From NCBI GenBank assembly GCA_001887945.1, contig LDOQ01000005.1, positions 1 to 64,000 of the forward strand: a stretch of DNA of 64,000 nt, written 5' to 3'. Shown here in pieces: positions 31,030-42,539 of this stretch. The notes beneath the pieces were generated by a model. The model had not been told where the DNA came from, made no database searches, and saw only the letters and a list, made by a program, of their open reading frames with translations. Source of the stretch: Spraguea lophii (lineage: Eukaryota > Microsporidia > Spragueidae). A program made the position numbers and the translations under genes. Position 1 is the stretch's first letter; each line of letters starts with the position of its first letter.

Positions 31030-31861
31030 GGGTAAATTATTTATAATTATTATAATGATATTAAAGATAGATAGATAGAGGTAATGATGATGTTATAATG
31101 ATGATGTTATTATAATATATAAGATAGAAGTAATATTATTATAATGATAATATTTATTATATTTATTCTTGGCTCAAGAGAATTTCATTTCTATAATATT
31201 TTTTCTTTTATAGTTACACGATTTTATTATTTTTTGTAATCATAATGGATTGAATGTATACAATTATTTTCTCCCTTAAAATTTATTATAATCTTATTGT
31301 TAAATTCTTATAATCTTATTGTTAAATTTAATTATGTTTGGTTAATACAGATGGTATTGTTTTTATATTTTATATTTTATATTTATATTTATATATCTTT
31401 TACAATATGTTTCAATATTAATATTTAGAATTGTTTTAATAAAAGTTGGTTATCTCCAATTTTATTGTTTTTATTTTTGTATTTCTAGAATATCAGGTAT
31501 AATATTTTCTATTATTTTTATTCACTTGTTCTGGTTTTACATTATTATATAATATTATATAATATATTTTATAAATATAATAAACTTATATTATTTAATA
31601 TATTACATAGTCTATATGCATTATTACATTATACCAATGACATATTACATACTTTACATACATTATTACATTATACCAATAACATATTACATTACACACT
31701 AGAATATATCACATATTAAAATATATTACATAATAAAATATATCATTAATAATTTAATAATTTTGAAAATAGATATATTTAAATATCCTAAAGTAGATAA
31801 TTGACGTATATATACATATACAGATAAATATTGATATATTTTTGAAAGATCACCATCATAT
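31030..31861. other. Divergent intergenic region
   Basis: AT-rich. Near 31605-31700 the unit TATTACATTATACCAATGACATATTACAT is repeated twice with small changes (cited by position; core ATTACATTATACCAA). Promoters of RFA2 and the bZIP gene must lie here; no other element seen. Confidence 0.5.
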
Positions 31862-32341
31862 ATGATGTCTAGAAATAATATTAATGATAATTACAACAGA
31901 AATTACTTTTATTACAATGAATATGAAAATAATGTTGATTCTAGAGAAATTAAGAGTTTGTGGAAGAAGGAGCGAAATAGATTGGCTGCAAAGAAAAGTC
32001 GGGAAAAAAAGGCTGTGCAATTAAAAGAGTTAGAAGAGAGGGAGAAAAGATTGGTAGAGGATATTGATATTATGAAAGAATGTACAAAAGATTACGATAA
32101 TATTTTAAATGAGCTTATGATATATATAGAAAAGGTCATGAATGGAAATTGTGGGAAGGATAATTTGGTGGAATTGTTCGAAGCGTTGGCAAAATTGAAA
32201 AAACCAGGTACGGATTATTTCATTGTTGATATAGCTGGTATTGGTGATATGGCGCTTCTTGTAAATAATCAGCGTATAGAAGTCATTTCAAGAAAAATAA
32301 AAAGATATTTGAATGATATGTGGTATAGGAATATGAATTAG
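31862..32341 (+). CDS. bZIP transcription factor
   Basis: A 159-residue protein. The basic region at residues 35-51 (KKERNRLAAKKSREKK) has the family signature Asn-x7-Arg, N39 to R47. It runs directly into a leucine-zipper-like coiled coil from about 52 to 95 (LKELEEREKRLVEDIDIM). The C-terminal 50 residues after LKKPGTDYF are not a known activation domain. Two adjacent ATGs exist; the first is used. No CCC motif lies upstream. Which DNA site it binds cannot be told. It is the last host-like gene before the transposon-rich half. Confidence 0.85.
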   Translation: MMSRNNINDNYNRNYFYYNEYENNVDSREIKSLWKKERNRLAAKKSREKKAVQLKELEEREKRLVEDIDIMKECTKDYDNILNELMIYIEKVMNGNCGKDNLVELFEALAKLKKPGTDYFIVDIAGIGDMALLVNNQRIEVISRKIKRYLNDMWYRNMN

Positions 32342-33429
32342 ATTCATTAAATATTTTAAGTTCAATGTATTTTATTGTTTAGATGGTTTTTAAAAGTGAT
32401 AAAAATATTATTTTATTATTTTTTAAAGAATTAATAACATTAAAATATTCTATGATGCAATTATCAAAAATATTTTGATTATAATTAAATTCAAACGTAA
32501 ATAAAGATATTTATTTATATTTGAATTTATTCCAAATGATTTTTATTTATATTTGAATTTATTTAATATATTACTTCATATTCATATAATTTAAATAGAA
32601 AGATTATACGTAATAAAATTATATTATTTAAATTTATTTTATGATATTCTATATCCTTTGTTCTAAATGATTTTAAAATTAATATATAATCGATAGAATG
32701 AATTATCACGTCGCTTTCTTATATTATATTTATATTATAAGATAAATTATTTTTTTGTTTTTTTTGTTATTCGTGGAAAGTTCTTGAAAACATCTTTTGA
32801 AGATAAAAAGAGTTATTTTTTTTAAAAAACATAATTTATTTAAATTATTCATTTAAATAATGAATATTTCTATAATGACCAATTAAATATATATCTTATA
32901 TGTGTTTGACTTATCACTGTTTCTTTAATATTTCTTATTCAGATAATAAACTCTATTATCATATATACAGAATTTTTTAAAGAATACATAGTTGTATTTT
33001 ATAATTATAGAAAATTAAATAATTATAAAAAATATTGTTTTTTTTAAATATATTATTAATCTTAGTCGTAGGTAATTTATTTTGCTTATAAATAAAATAT
33101 TATAATTAAATATATGTTTATTAATTTTATTCACATAATTAGCGTTAACCATCGTTTTGACAATAAAATTATTATATTTCAAAATATAATAATTTTGTCT
33201 TTCAATATTCCGAAAAATAATATTAAAAAAAATAATAATAATATTTTAATTATTTTTTAATGGTTTTTATAGATATGTTATATAAGCAGTTATCGGTGAT
33301 TCACCCGAATTTTTTTAAAAATAAAAAATATCATACAAAAAATATTTAATTGAAATGAAATTTATAAACAGCTAAAATATTTTCTATATAAATTCAAATA
33401 ATAAAGTTTATTTCTTTAATACTATCTTA
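32342..33429. other. AT-rich intergenic desert
   Basis: Includes two copies of TTTATTTATATTTGAATTTATT near 32508-32565. No gene or element seen. Confidence 0.5.
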
Positions 33430-34600
33430 TTGGTCATGTAATATACCCATATCTAGTTTTTTCTAATCCTAATTATTTCTATCATAATGTTCAATTAACT
33501 TGGATATAAATAATGCAATATTTGGTGTTGTTATGTTTATTTCTGAATTAATAACTCTGTGGAACGATCCAACATCAATGTTTGTTATTGATTTGAATCT
33601 TTAACTCTTTCCAAAATATCCAAATTTGATATACTAAAGTTTGGTGTAACATAATCATCTTTCTCGAATCTTCTAAAATATATATTTTTAGGATATTCAA
33701 TAAAATTTTTCTTTTTCATGAAAAATTTCAATACGTCTCCACATGAAATATATACAAAAGTCAAAATTGTTTTAAAACATTTTTCGAAATCGTAATATTT
33801 TTAAACAAATTATATAACTTTTCATCTTCGATTTTACGCTATAATAATTAACGCAAATTAAAATAACAATATTATAAAATTAATTTATAAAAAACCACAC
33901 CACATCCATTATTTAGAAATTTTTTAAAGTTTTCTATAATTAATCCATATTTATTTTTTTAAACCTTTAAATTTATCAATTGTTTTTATATACTTCATTT
34001 CTGATTTTGTTCTTAATAACATATACACAATTGAATATGTTCTATACAAAACATATATAATATTAATCATTAAATAAATCCTCATAAAAAATTCTAAACG
34101 TATCACCTATAAATAAAATCTTCATATTTTCAAAAAACTGTTTTTTAAAGTTTATTTTAAAAATTAAAAATCTTTTTGTATCATCGTAACTAGAATAATA
34201 TTGTAAAAAATAAGCATTATTCTTGTCTTTTAAATAACATCCTAATTATTATCAAAATGATCCGACTCATCACAGCCTAAAATCACCAGCTCTTTTAAAT
34301 TATCAGGGAAATCATTAAACTTTTTTGACTGGTAATCTGATTTTTTTATTTCTTATATTTTTAATAACTTTTTTTATATGGAATATTTGATGTTTTTTTA
34401 TGTTTGTATTCATCAAGTATATATATATTTATAATTGTTTTTTTTTGTAAATTCATTTGAGATCAACTCTGTTTTTTAGATTATTACATTCCATGGTTGT
34501 GTGCGTTTTACTTTTTTAGATAAGAATCGGATTTATAATATAATTTCCCAATTATTTAGTTATCTTTAACTATACCACGCCAGAACATATCCTGTTTTTA
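33430..34600 (-). pseudogene. Remnant of a Mutator-like (MULE) transposase
   Basis: Minus-strand translation, switching frame several times, gives an ordered series of MULE features. First, a degraded FLYWCH-like segment ends in NAHNHG near 34490-34510. Next come a block near 34180 (DDTKRFLIFK) and the segment near 34120 equivalent to the 'IDGTF' strand (here LFIGDTF), where the first catalytic Asp lies in the family. A C-terminal block follows near 33600-33480. The better-preserved relative is at 53700-54360. Many stops; inactive. Boundaries approximate. Confidence 0.45.
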
Positions 34601-34734
34601 TATTTATAATTCTTTATTATCTTATTTATTTGGATATAAAATTTGAAAAGTAATAGATCTCTATTTATTTAAAAAAATTAAAATTAATTGTATGCGATAT
34701 AAGTATAAAAACCTTATGTGAATCGATGGACTTG

Positions 34735-34830
34735 ATCTAAAAAATAGTCTGGGAAAATCAGTGGCCAGCCGATAAAACACAATAGTTACTTTTTCCTCTA
34801 TCCGGGTTTTCGGAGTCAATTCAGGTATAA
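34735..34830. other. GC-richer island of unknown nature
   Basis: A stretch containing CAGTGGCCAGCCGATAAAAC and TATCCGGGTTTTCGGAGTC stands out from its AT-rich surroundings. No long open frame and no alignment to the SINE-like family could be found. It may be an old RNA-gene-derived or transposon fragment. Confidence 0.3.
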
Positions 34831-34980
34831 ATTAAAATACGATACACCTGTAAAAATTTTATTATATAATCATCCATATTCATAAAATCCTGTGTTTATT
34901 TCTGTTGTTTTGTTTTGTTTAATTTGAAATTTATATCGGTAAAGATATAGATTTTTTTAAAGTAATTATGAATTTGTATA

Positions 34981-35166
34981 TTATCCTTTTATAACTTTTA
35001 TTAATAACCTTATATTAACTTTAATTCCCAATTTTCCAGGATTTTTTATATTACCAAATAAAAGTGATAATCTCTTCATTAACTTTTTATTTACCGTCAT
35101 GTTCTTTTCACCACAACTTTCACATTTATAAATTTTTATGACATTTTCAGTTTCATGATAATTCAT
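34981..35166 (-). other. Short ORF with CxxC pair, possible transposase N-terminus fragment
   Basis: Sixty-one codons from an ATG at 35166. It contains CESCGEK followed by basic residues, the general look of a zinc-ribbon N-terminus as in Merlin proteins. Nothing catalytic follows. Host-gene status is unlikely: no CCC motif and desert surroundings. Confidence 0.25.
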
Positions 35167-36219
35167 ACCCAATAGAAATACTGTACTTTTAACATTTTTT
35201 ATCTAGAGCATTCTTATTTCTATACAAATTAATTCATCCTCCGAATTATTTTTGTTATTTTAAAAATTAGAAAATCGAAAAAAACATCGATAGAGATTTA
35301 AATTGGTTTTTTTTATATTGTTAAAGAAAATTTTCATAAAATTTAAAACCGGTTACAATTATTTGAAAATATGATTATTGAAATTAATGAACAAAAGTAA
35401 ATTAGAAAAGGCATCATAAAAGATATTATGCTTAAGACATATTAATAATAGAAATGGTAAAAATAAATATATAAAATTGAAAGAGCTTGTATAATCATTG
35501 TAAACCGGATATTAATTGTTGCCAGTAATCGCAATTTTTAATCAACACATTCTTAAAATTATAAGATTTTAAAGTTAATTTATTAGAAGATAACATACCC
35601 GAAATAGACGGGGTTAAGAATTTACGCAATATTTATATTAAGATCGAGGGAAAGGAGATGAGTTTTTGATATTTATAAAAACTATTCAATAAACCATACT
35701 TAAATCATAATAACTTTTCCCGGAAAATATATAAATTATTATGATTTATATTTTAAAAAATTTCTTTTATAAAAAGTAATATTTCTTTTCTTATGATATT
35801 GATCAATTTTTTATTATTTTATAACAAGTCAGTAAATTATGATAAATAAATTGGTTTTTATATATGGATACTATACTGCCTAATTATTAATATAACATTA
35901 GAAATTATGGAAGCAATACAAGGATCAGATGTTTAGTAATAGATATAAAAGAATAAATAACACGATTTATTTTATGACGAAAAGTCAATATTATATATAA
36001 TAGACATTTAATAAAACATTTAAAAACACTCGATAAAATATTAATTAGTAATTATTTTTATATATTGTTTATATATATATCTATCATATTTATTTTATTT
36101 TTAAATTTTTTTTATTTTACCCCCACTTCCTTATGAATGGGATTGGATAAAATAATTAGTTTGTAAAATTATATATTCGAAATATTATGATAAATTTAAG
36201 ATGATTTGTTTGTTTTATA

Positions 36220-36990
36220 TTTATCATTTCTTAATGTCGAATTTCTATCGATTATTTCTTTTACGGTATAAGAGTTCTTTTCATATATTGTTTCCAAAGA
36301 CCTTTTTCTTTGTTTTTACTTTGTATCAAAGTCTTTTTTTAATAATACTAAATCTTCATTATTTATTTCGTATTTTTTATAATTGAAATCCAGACTTCTT
36401 ATTATACCTATATTATAATTTTGTCTATATTTTTCATCCATTATCGACATTTCCACATCATTATCATTTGTTTTTATATCTTTTTCAGATGTACTGCTAT
36501 ATCCTTCTTTTATATTGTACTCTTCAATATTTCTGTGGACATTAATCGGTGATTTATTTAATGCTCTATGGATTGTTATATTATATTGATAGGTTATATT
36601 ATTTAACCTATTATACCAATTACAATCGCTTGCTGTTGCTTTTGTAAGCATTCCTTTTATTGTCTGGTTTAAACGCTCCACTTACCCTTGACTTTGTGGA
36701 TGTCTTGACCTACCAAATTTTATTGTTATTTTAAATTCCTGGCATAGATTATCCAGTTTGTAGTTTTTAAACTCTTTCCCATTATCTCCATGAAGGATTT
36801 TGGGTGAACCTTCGACATAGAATAATTTTTTAAATGTTTCTGTTACATTCTCCATGGTTTTATTTTTTAAAGCAAATGACCATGCAAATTTTGAATATGA
36901 GTTTATAATATTTAAAATGTATTTATATCCTGTAATTTTCTCTGCATATATTGACACATCAGTTATTCACCCTTCCATTTTACTTTTTTT
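36220..36990 (-). pseudogene. Stand-alone integrase I, catalytic core and C-terminal part
   Basis: Encodes an rve-type (DDE) integrase core related to the KRBA2/Ginger-like lineage. The segment TGYKYILNIINSYSKFAW follows the first catalytic region. DNGKEFKN carries the second Asp, and RSRHPQSQG is followed by VERLNQT with the catalytic Glu. The frame is interrupted by one TAA at 36679-36681 just before VERLNQT, and a TGA lies upstream near the Merlin junction. The tail ends VLLKKDFDTK, as in integrase II. No reverse transcriptase adjoins it. The N-terminal parts lie at 37997-38090 and 42176-42354, split off by insertions. Confidence 0.7.
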
Positions 36991-37996
36991 GGGGCTTCTA
37001 AACTTTAAGGTCTACCAGTAAGGAACTATCTTGAGTTTAAAAACACCACAAAACAACACTGAAAGATATTGAGTAAAAATTATTTAATTTTAAATATCAA
37101 TTAGTATTTTTATTATCTCAATAAATATTCTTTTGAACTCTTCATTGCTTGTTCCTGTCAAATACCTTCCTTTAAATGTATATTCGCCTAACCATAAATC
37201 GATGTTTTGCCTCATAACCCCGTTTTTTTTTCTCATCGAAGACTTAAGATGCGACCAAAAGCTTTCAATGGTATTTGTGTTGCCACCTTCTTCATTAACC
37301 TAACCATGATTATGGTTTACAACAATATGAGATAAGTTTAAGTTTTCAACAACTGTGGGTAAGATGGATACCCATGGTTACATAAAACACTTCCAACTCT
37401 AATAACACCTTCTAAAACTCGTGTCAATGTATTCGACCGTCTATTTCTCACTCTTTTTATAAAAAAATTTCTGATATTTGTTTGATTCACAACTCCTAAT
37501 ATCCACATCGTATTAGTAATTCCATCAGGCAATGTTGTTGGATTAACAATTATTCCTCTCCTAGAGATAACTGTTTCATCCACTTCTAAAAACACACACA
37601 TTTCACCTAAAACTATTAGATTTCTCCCAAAATATATATTATAAGCAACTCTTAATTTGCTTTTGATTGATGAGATTGTAACATCTGAAATACCCAACCA
37701 CACTTTCAATTGCAGTAATTGGCACTAGACATTATAAAATATACCGCTAAAAAATAATTTAAAACACCAATATTTGTATTAAATATACCTTTTCTCTTTT
37801 AGTACCCTTTTTTCGTGCATCTATATACTAAATATTTCTTTTCTCCTTGGTTATATATCATTAACTTGGAATTAAATCCACAGGTTGAACAAACATAAAA
37901 TTCTAACAAAACCTCTTCATCTATTAAGAATGTTTTGAGGTCTTCTATGGATTTGAATACCTTATCGGTTATTAAAAAACCCATGTTAGAAGTCCC
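36991..37996 (-). mobile_element. Merlin transposon 1, inserted into integrase I
   Basis: A 1006-bp element. The left end begins GGGGCTTCTAA and the right end, read on the minus strand, begins GGGACTTCTAA. The heptamer GTAAAAT occurs just outside both ends, within a few bases, and is the probable remnant of the target duplication. Integrase I sequence continues on either side. The same left-end sequence pattern recurs at 49796 in Merlin 2. Confidence 0.7.
37090..37984 (-). pseudogene. Merlin (IS1595/ISXO2-like) transposase, frameshifted
   Basis: Begins MGFLITDKVFKSIEDLKTFL near 37984 and has a zinc ribbon (CSTCG then YRCTKKG). The frame breaks near 37800 and resumes around 37709. The catalytic first Asp lies in FLEVDETVISRRG. 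The second region, NHGYPSYP, has Asn where an Asp is expected. The third block, near 37290, contains NTNTIESFWSHLKSSM with the catalytic Glu, and the protein ends near 37090. At least two frameshifts. About 290 residues when intact, the usual size for Merlin. Confidence 0.75.
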
Positions 37997-38090
37997 ATTA
38001 ATTTTACCGATGGTTTAGTAATCATATTGTTATTTAATTAGCATTGGTTGCATTTATCGAGATAGGATACAATATCTTTTCTTTTAATAC
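37997..38090 (-). pseudogene. Integrase I, zinc-binding fragment
   Basis: Minus-strand translation gives DIVSYLDKCNQC, the helix and CxxC pair that close the HHCC zinc-binding domain of retroviral-type integrases. It lies exactly between the Ty3 LTR and Merlin 1. It is therefore the piece of integrase I left between two insertions. Confidence 0.55.
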
Positions 38091-38309
38091 TGTGGTTTGC
38101 TGCCACTATCAATGATGGATAAGTCTTTTCTTAATAAACTTTTATTTAATTGTCTTTCACTCAATCTCAACATACGTCTCTTTCCTTCACTTTCTTTTAA
38201 GTCAAAAAGATCAATTTCTTTGACATATTTTATTTTAGAGATTTAAAGAGTTTCTAGAAGTATTCTTTGTTCTTTATATCTCTTATAAAGAACTATAACT
38301 TTAGCTACA
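38091..38309 (-). repeat. 3' LTR of the Ty3/gypsy element
   Basis: 219 bp, starting TGTAGC and ending CCACA on the element's strand (TG...CA). It differs from the 5' LTR at 41957-42175 at about five positions, all transitions, so roughly 98% identical. Confidence 0.9.
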
Positions 38310-41166
38310 CATCTCCTCCTCTAAACTTTGCTCGCAGTTTGTAACCTTCAATAAATCTCTTCGATTAATAGATCTTCCTATACCATCTATTCCCTTTATA
38401 TGATATGCTCCTTTATCTAATTTCTTAATAATTCTGTATGGGCCGGAATATCTACCATCTAATTTATTTTTCCTTTCAATCATATTTTTCTTCTTATATA
38501 CTATATCACCAATTTGTAAATCGTTGTTATCTTTTCCTCTAACCTTTTCAACCTCTGATTCTCTTTGTTTTATTGTTAATTTTACTAATTTATCTCTATA
38601 ATCATCTAATCTCTTAAGTACCGTATTTTCTGTGTCTAATTGGATATCTTTATTATTGTTCCATAATAACGGGATTCTTCCATAAATAATTTCAAATGGG
38701 CTTGTTTTTAACCTATTGTTTGGAGATATTCTGCATGCAAAAAGTGCTATTTCTAACCAATTATCCCAATCATTAAAATCTTCATTTATAAACGTACATA
38801 ATTTTTCTATTAGTGTTTTATTAAATCGTTCTACAGTTCCATTACATCGTGGATTGTACGGTGATGTCATACTTTTTTTTTATTAATCATCTGGCAGAAT
38901 AATTTAATAGTATCATTCATAAATTCTTTTCCTTGGTCTGTTACTATTTCTACGGGTGCACCGTGCCTAATAAATACATCTCTAAGCAGAAACTTTGCTA
39001 CTTCATCTGCTGTCTTTCTTCTGATTGCTATCGCTTCTGGCCACCGTGTTGTGCTATCTATTGCCGTAATAATATATTTATTTCCTTTATCTGTCTTGGG
39101 AAGAGGCCCTAATATATCTAAATGTAGTTTTGAAAAAGGCGGTCCAATTAAAATTCTCTCGTCTTTAAACCCTCTCTCCCCCCTTGAAAACTTTTTGCAT
39201 GTTTCGCATGTATCTAAAACCCTTTTTATTTCTTCTCTACTAATATGTACATCATATCCGTTTTTTAGAAATATATATATTGATTCTGTTTTAGCGTGAC
39301 CAAGATCTTCATGTATCATTTTAATAAGATTTTTGTTTTTTCTAAATTTATTATATTTAATCCTATCTCTGCGGGTCTTGATAGCATATCACTAAAGTTA
39401 TTATATATTCCTTTTATATATTCAATTTTAAATTTATATTGTTGTAATTCCATATTCCATCTCATTAACCTGTTTGTTGAATCTTTCTTTTTTATAAGAC
39501 CTTCAATTGCTTTATGGTCAGTTCTAACAATAAATTCTTTACCTAAATATATTTTAAACTTCTTTATCGACCATACTACCGCAAGCATCTCTTTCTCTGT
39601 TACTGTGTAGTTTATTTCCCTTTGTTCTAGTCTTCTACAAATTCAAAGTACTGGTCTGAGTCCCTCTTCTTTATTCTGCATTAATGCACCTGCTATATAG
39701 TGATTGCTGGCATCTATGTATATTATGAAATTATCTTTGAAATTTGGTAATATTAATACATTTTTCTGGCATATTAATTTTTTTATGTTTTCTAAAACTT
39801 GGGTTTCTTTATCTTCTATTTTAAAATTATTTTTCTTTAATTTTGAAGTTAATGAATAAACCACTTCAGCAAATCCAGGAATAAACTTTCTAAAGAATCC
39901 TAGGAAACCTAATAAACTTCGTAATTCTTTTATGGTTCTTGGGGGTTGTAATTTTTTTATTTTATTAATTTGTTCATCATCAATTCGTATTTCTCCTTCT
40001 GATACTTTTAATCCCAGAAACTTTACAGATGTAGATCCAAAAACACATTTTTCCAAATTCAGTCTTAAATTCCCTTTCACTAACAGATCTAATACAATTT
40101 TCAAATGTGTATAATGTTCGTCTATATTTGATGAATAGACTAAAATATCATCTAAATAAATTACACAAATTTTATACAAATATTCTTTAAAGAGTTTATT
40201 CATTATTTTCTGAAACGTGTATGGTGCGTTAATTAACCCAAATGGCATTCTATTATATTCAAATTTGCCTTCTCGTGTCACAAACGCTGTCTTATACCTA
40301 TCTTGTTCTTTAATTACTATTTGATTATATCCACTCTTAAGATCTAGTACTGAAAAAATATTTGCATCGCTTAAACTATCCGTGAGTTCTTCCATATGAG
40401 GAATTGGATATGGAATAGGAATGGTGAAGCTGTTTAATTTTCTGTAGTCTACGCAAATTCTAACTTTATTATTTTTCTTAACCAACACTAAGGGGCTTGT
40501 TATTTTTGAATTACTATCTCTTATGTAGTTTTTTTCTTTCATTTCTGTTACGTATTCTTTAATAAATAGATTATCTTCTGGTGAACGTCTGTATGATGTA
40601 GAATTTATGGTAATTGTTTCATCTTTTAATATTATTTCATGTTCTTCAGTATTTGCGGCTCTCTCTTCTTTTATATTGTTTAAATATTCCTTTATTAATT
40701 TAATAATCTTTACATCTTTAATTTCCTTCTTTAATTCGTGTTTTTCCATTTCTAAAGTATTCAATATTAATTCTGTTTTCGGAAATTTAGTAAAATTCGT
40801 TGATAAACCGTTAACATGTGTAATTAAGTTTTCTGATAAATCAATGCTTAGTTTAAATTCTCTGATAAAATCTGTACCTAATATAACCTTTTGTCTCAAA
40901 TTCTTTAATATTATAAACTCGAACTTACTTTCTACTTCTCCTTTTACATCAACAATCTTAACCTTACACTTCCCTAATGATTCTGTATTTCCAACAGCAC
41001 AGTTTATTTGAATAGCACAAGGTTCAAATTCCATATTTATTCTTCGTGCTAATTTTTCATCTATAAATGATGCTTCTGCGCCTGTATCTATTAGACCCAG
41101 ACATTCTTTATTATTTACTCTGATGATTATTTTTGGTTTCATGGATTCTTCCACTGCAATAGTCAT
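38301..41166 (-). pseudogene. Ty3/gypsy pol: protease, RT, RNase H, integrase
   Basis: Reads from 41166. The protease active site is in LIDTGAEASFID and the RT catalytic motif in VIYLDDILVYS. RNase H runs from IIYIDASNHYIAGAL to TDHKAIEGL, and integrase has HEDLGH plus CETC zinc ligands, then VTDQGKEF and VERFNKTL. A GPY/F-type C-terminus (RYSGPYRIIKKL) follows. Lesions: an in-frame TGA at 39643-39645 inside RNase H, a frame change at 39316-39319 between RNase H and integrase, and another in an A9 run near 38872 between the second Asp and the Glu. The reading frame ends nine bases inside the 3' LTR. No chromodomain seen. Confidence 0.9.
38310..38323 (-). other. Polypurine tract
   Basis: On the element strand AGAGGAGGAGATG abuts the 3' LTR, the expected position for the plus-strand primer of reverse transcription. 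Confidence 0.75.
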
Positions 41167-41937
41167 GGGTCTTTTTTTCTTCTTTCTGCTTTAGTTTTGG
41201 GCATTTTATTTTAATATGACCATCTCCTTTACAATAATAACATTTTACTGTCTCTGTCCTTTTCCGTTCTTGTTTTATTTGACTTCTCTTAACTTCTTCG
41301 TGTTGATTTTGTTTCTGATTAGTGAATCTCCACCTTTTCGCTATGTAATCATCGTCCAGTTGTTTAGCCTTTAGTAATAAATTCTTCCATGAACTTTGTT
41401 CTACTAACCCTCTTAACAAGTGTGGTGGCATGTTTCTACCAGCCGTTCTTATAAGCACAACCAATTCTATTTTTAGCTCGTGTTTCAATGAAAATGCTTC
41501 ATAACAAGCTCCAAGATTTTGCCCGGCTTAAACCCCCCAGCCAAATCACATATAAGAGATATCTGTTTGTCTTCTTTTTCCTCTGAACCAAACATTAATT
41601 TTATCTCTTCCACAAACGTTTCCCAATTTGAAAAAATATTATTTTTCGTTCCATTATACCAATCTAAAGCAACTCCAGTGAGTTTTGTTTCGATGATTTG
41701 GAATGTCTTAATAATTCCCCACGTATTAATATATGGTACAAATTGTTTGACAAAAACCTATACCTTCATATTGTAGCCATCAAAGGTAAGTATTCCTAAT
41801 TCACTTACTGTATTAACATTCTGATCCAAGTTCACTTTATTTATTTTTTCGATTATTTCATCTAAAGGATTTTTCTCTAAATTAAATAAGTTTATCAATC
41901 TTTTATTATCTTTTCCATAACTAAATTGCTTATCCAT
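41111..41937 (-). pseudogene. Ty3/gypsy gag
   Basis: Starts at the ATG at 41937, directly after the primer-binding site (MDKQFSYGKD). A TAG at 41758-41760 interrupts the frame. The capsid-like segment that follows contains GVALDWYNGTKNN and NWETFVEEIKLMFG, typical of retrotransposon gag. A frameshift near 41525, at a run of six C, precedes the last part. That part carries one CCHC zinc knuckle (CYYCKGDGHIKIKC). Gag ends at 41111, overlapping pol by 56 bases in another frame; a programmed frameshift is the usual arrangement in such elements. Confidence 0.8.
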
Positions 41938-41953
41938 CCTTCTGCCGACGCCA
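41938..41953 (-). other. Primer-binding site
   Basis: TGGCGTCGGCAGAAGG on the element strand begins three bases after the 5' LTR. It starts with TGG, complementary to the CCA end of a tRNA. The identity of the priming tRNA was not determined. Confidence 0.65.
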
Positions 41954-41956
41954 TTG

Positions 41957-42175
41957 TGTGGCTTGCTGCCACTGTCAATGATGGATAAGTCTTTTCTTAA
42001 TAAACTTTTATTTAATTGTCTTTCACTCAATCTCAACATACGTCTCTTTCCTTCACTTTCCTTTAAGTCAAAAAGATCAATTTCTTTGACATATTTTATT
42101 TTAGAGATTTAAAGAGTTTCTAGAAGTATTCTTTGTTCTTTATATCTCTTATAAAGAACTGTAGCTTTAGCTACA
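41957..42175 (-). repeat. 5' LTR of the Ty3/gypsy element
   Basis: 219 bp, TGTAGC...GCCACA on the element strand, paired with 38091-38309. The first 17 bases (TGTAGCTAAAGCTACAG) are a small palindrome present intact here but mutated in the 3' copy. Confidence 0.9.
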
Positions 42176-42354
42176 CCTATATTTTAATTTATCACATTTC
42201 TTTAAAAAACTTTTCAAATATTTTTTTATTCGATCTGGAATTTTTTTATATTTTAATATTTATTATTTCTTCTTTTTTTCTTCTTGGGTTATAATTTTTA
42301 ATACATTAACTATGGTAAAGAATATAAAATATTCTTTAAAATCTTAAAAAAAAT
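42176..42354 (-). pseudogene. Integrase I, N-terminal fragment
   Basis: An open minus-strand stretch of 57 codons without ATG runs straight into the 5' LTR. It contains KKIPDRIKKYLKSFLKKCDK, a basic helix of the kind that precedes the zinc-binding domain in the KRBA2-like integrases. It is assigned to integrase I by position and orientation; the match itself is modest. Confidence 0.4.
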
Positions 42355-42539
42355 AAGTAAAATGTGCAAATAAAAATCCTAAAAGATTAAGAAATAAAAA
42401 AACAAAACAAATAAAATAAATAATCATTTAATATATTTTAAATCGTTTAAGAGTTCATGAAAAAGATTTTTTTTGACTTCAAATAAAAATAGAATGAAAT
42501 TTGAGCTGTTAATAATCCATTTACATTACTTATAGGTTG

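Larger units (their letters stand above)
38091..42175 (-). mobile_element. Near-complete Ty3/gypsy LTR retrotransposon
   Basis: A 4085-bp element on the minus strand with two 219-bp LTRs, primer-binding site, gag, a pol ordered protease-RT-RNase H-integrase, and polypurine tract. The order RT, RNase H, integrase places it in Ty3/gypsy. LTR similarity of about 98% indicates a fairly recent insertion, yet gag and pol each carry inactivating lesions. No matching 5-bp target duplication is present at the outer edges (AATAC left, CCTAT right). Integrase I sequence flanks it with about 50 codons missing, so the insertion was accompanied or followed by a deletion or recombination. Confidence 0.9.
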
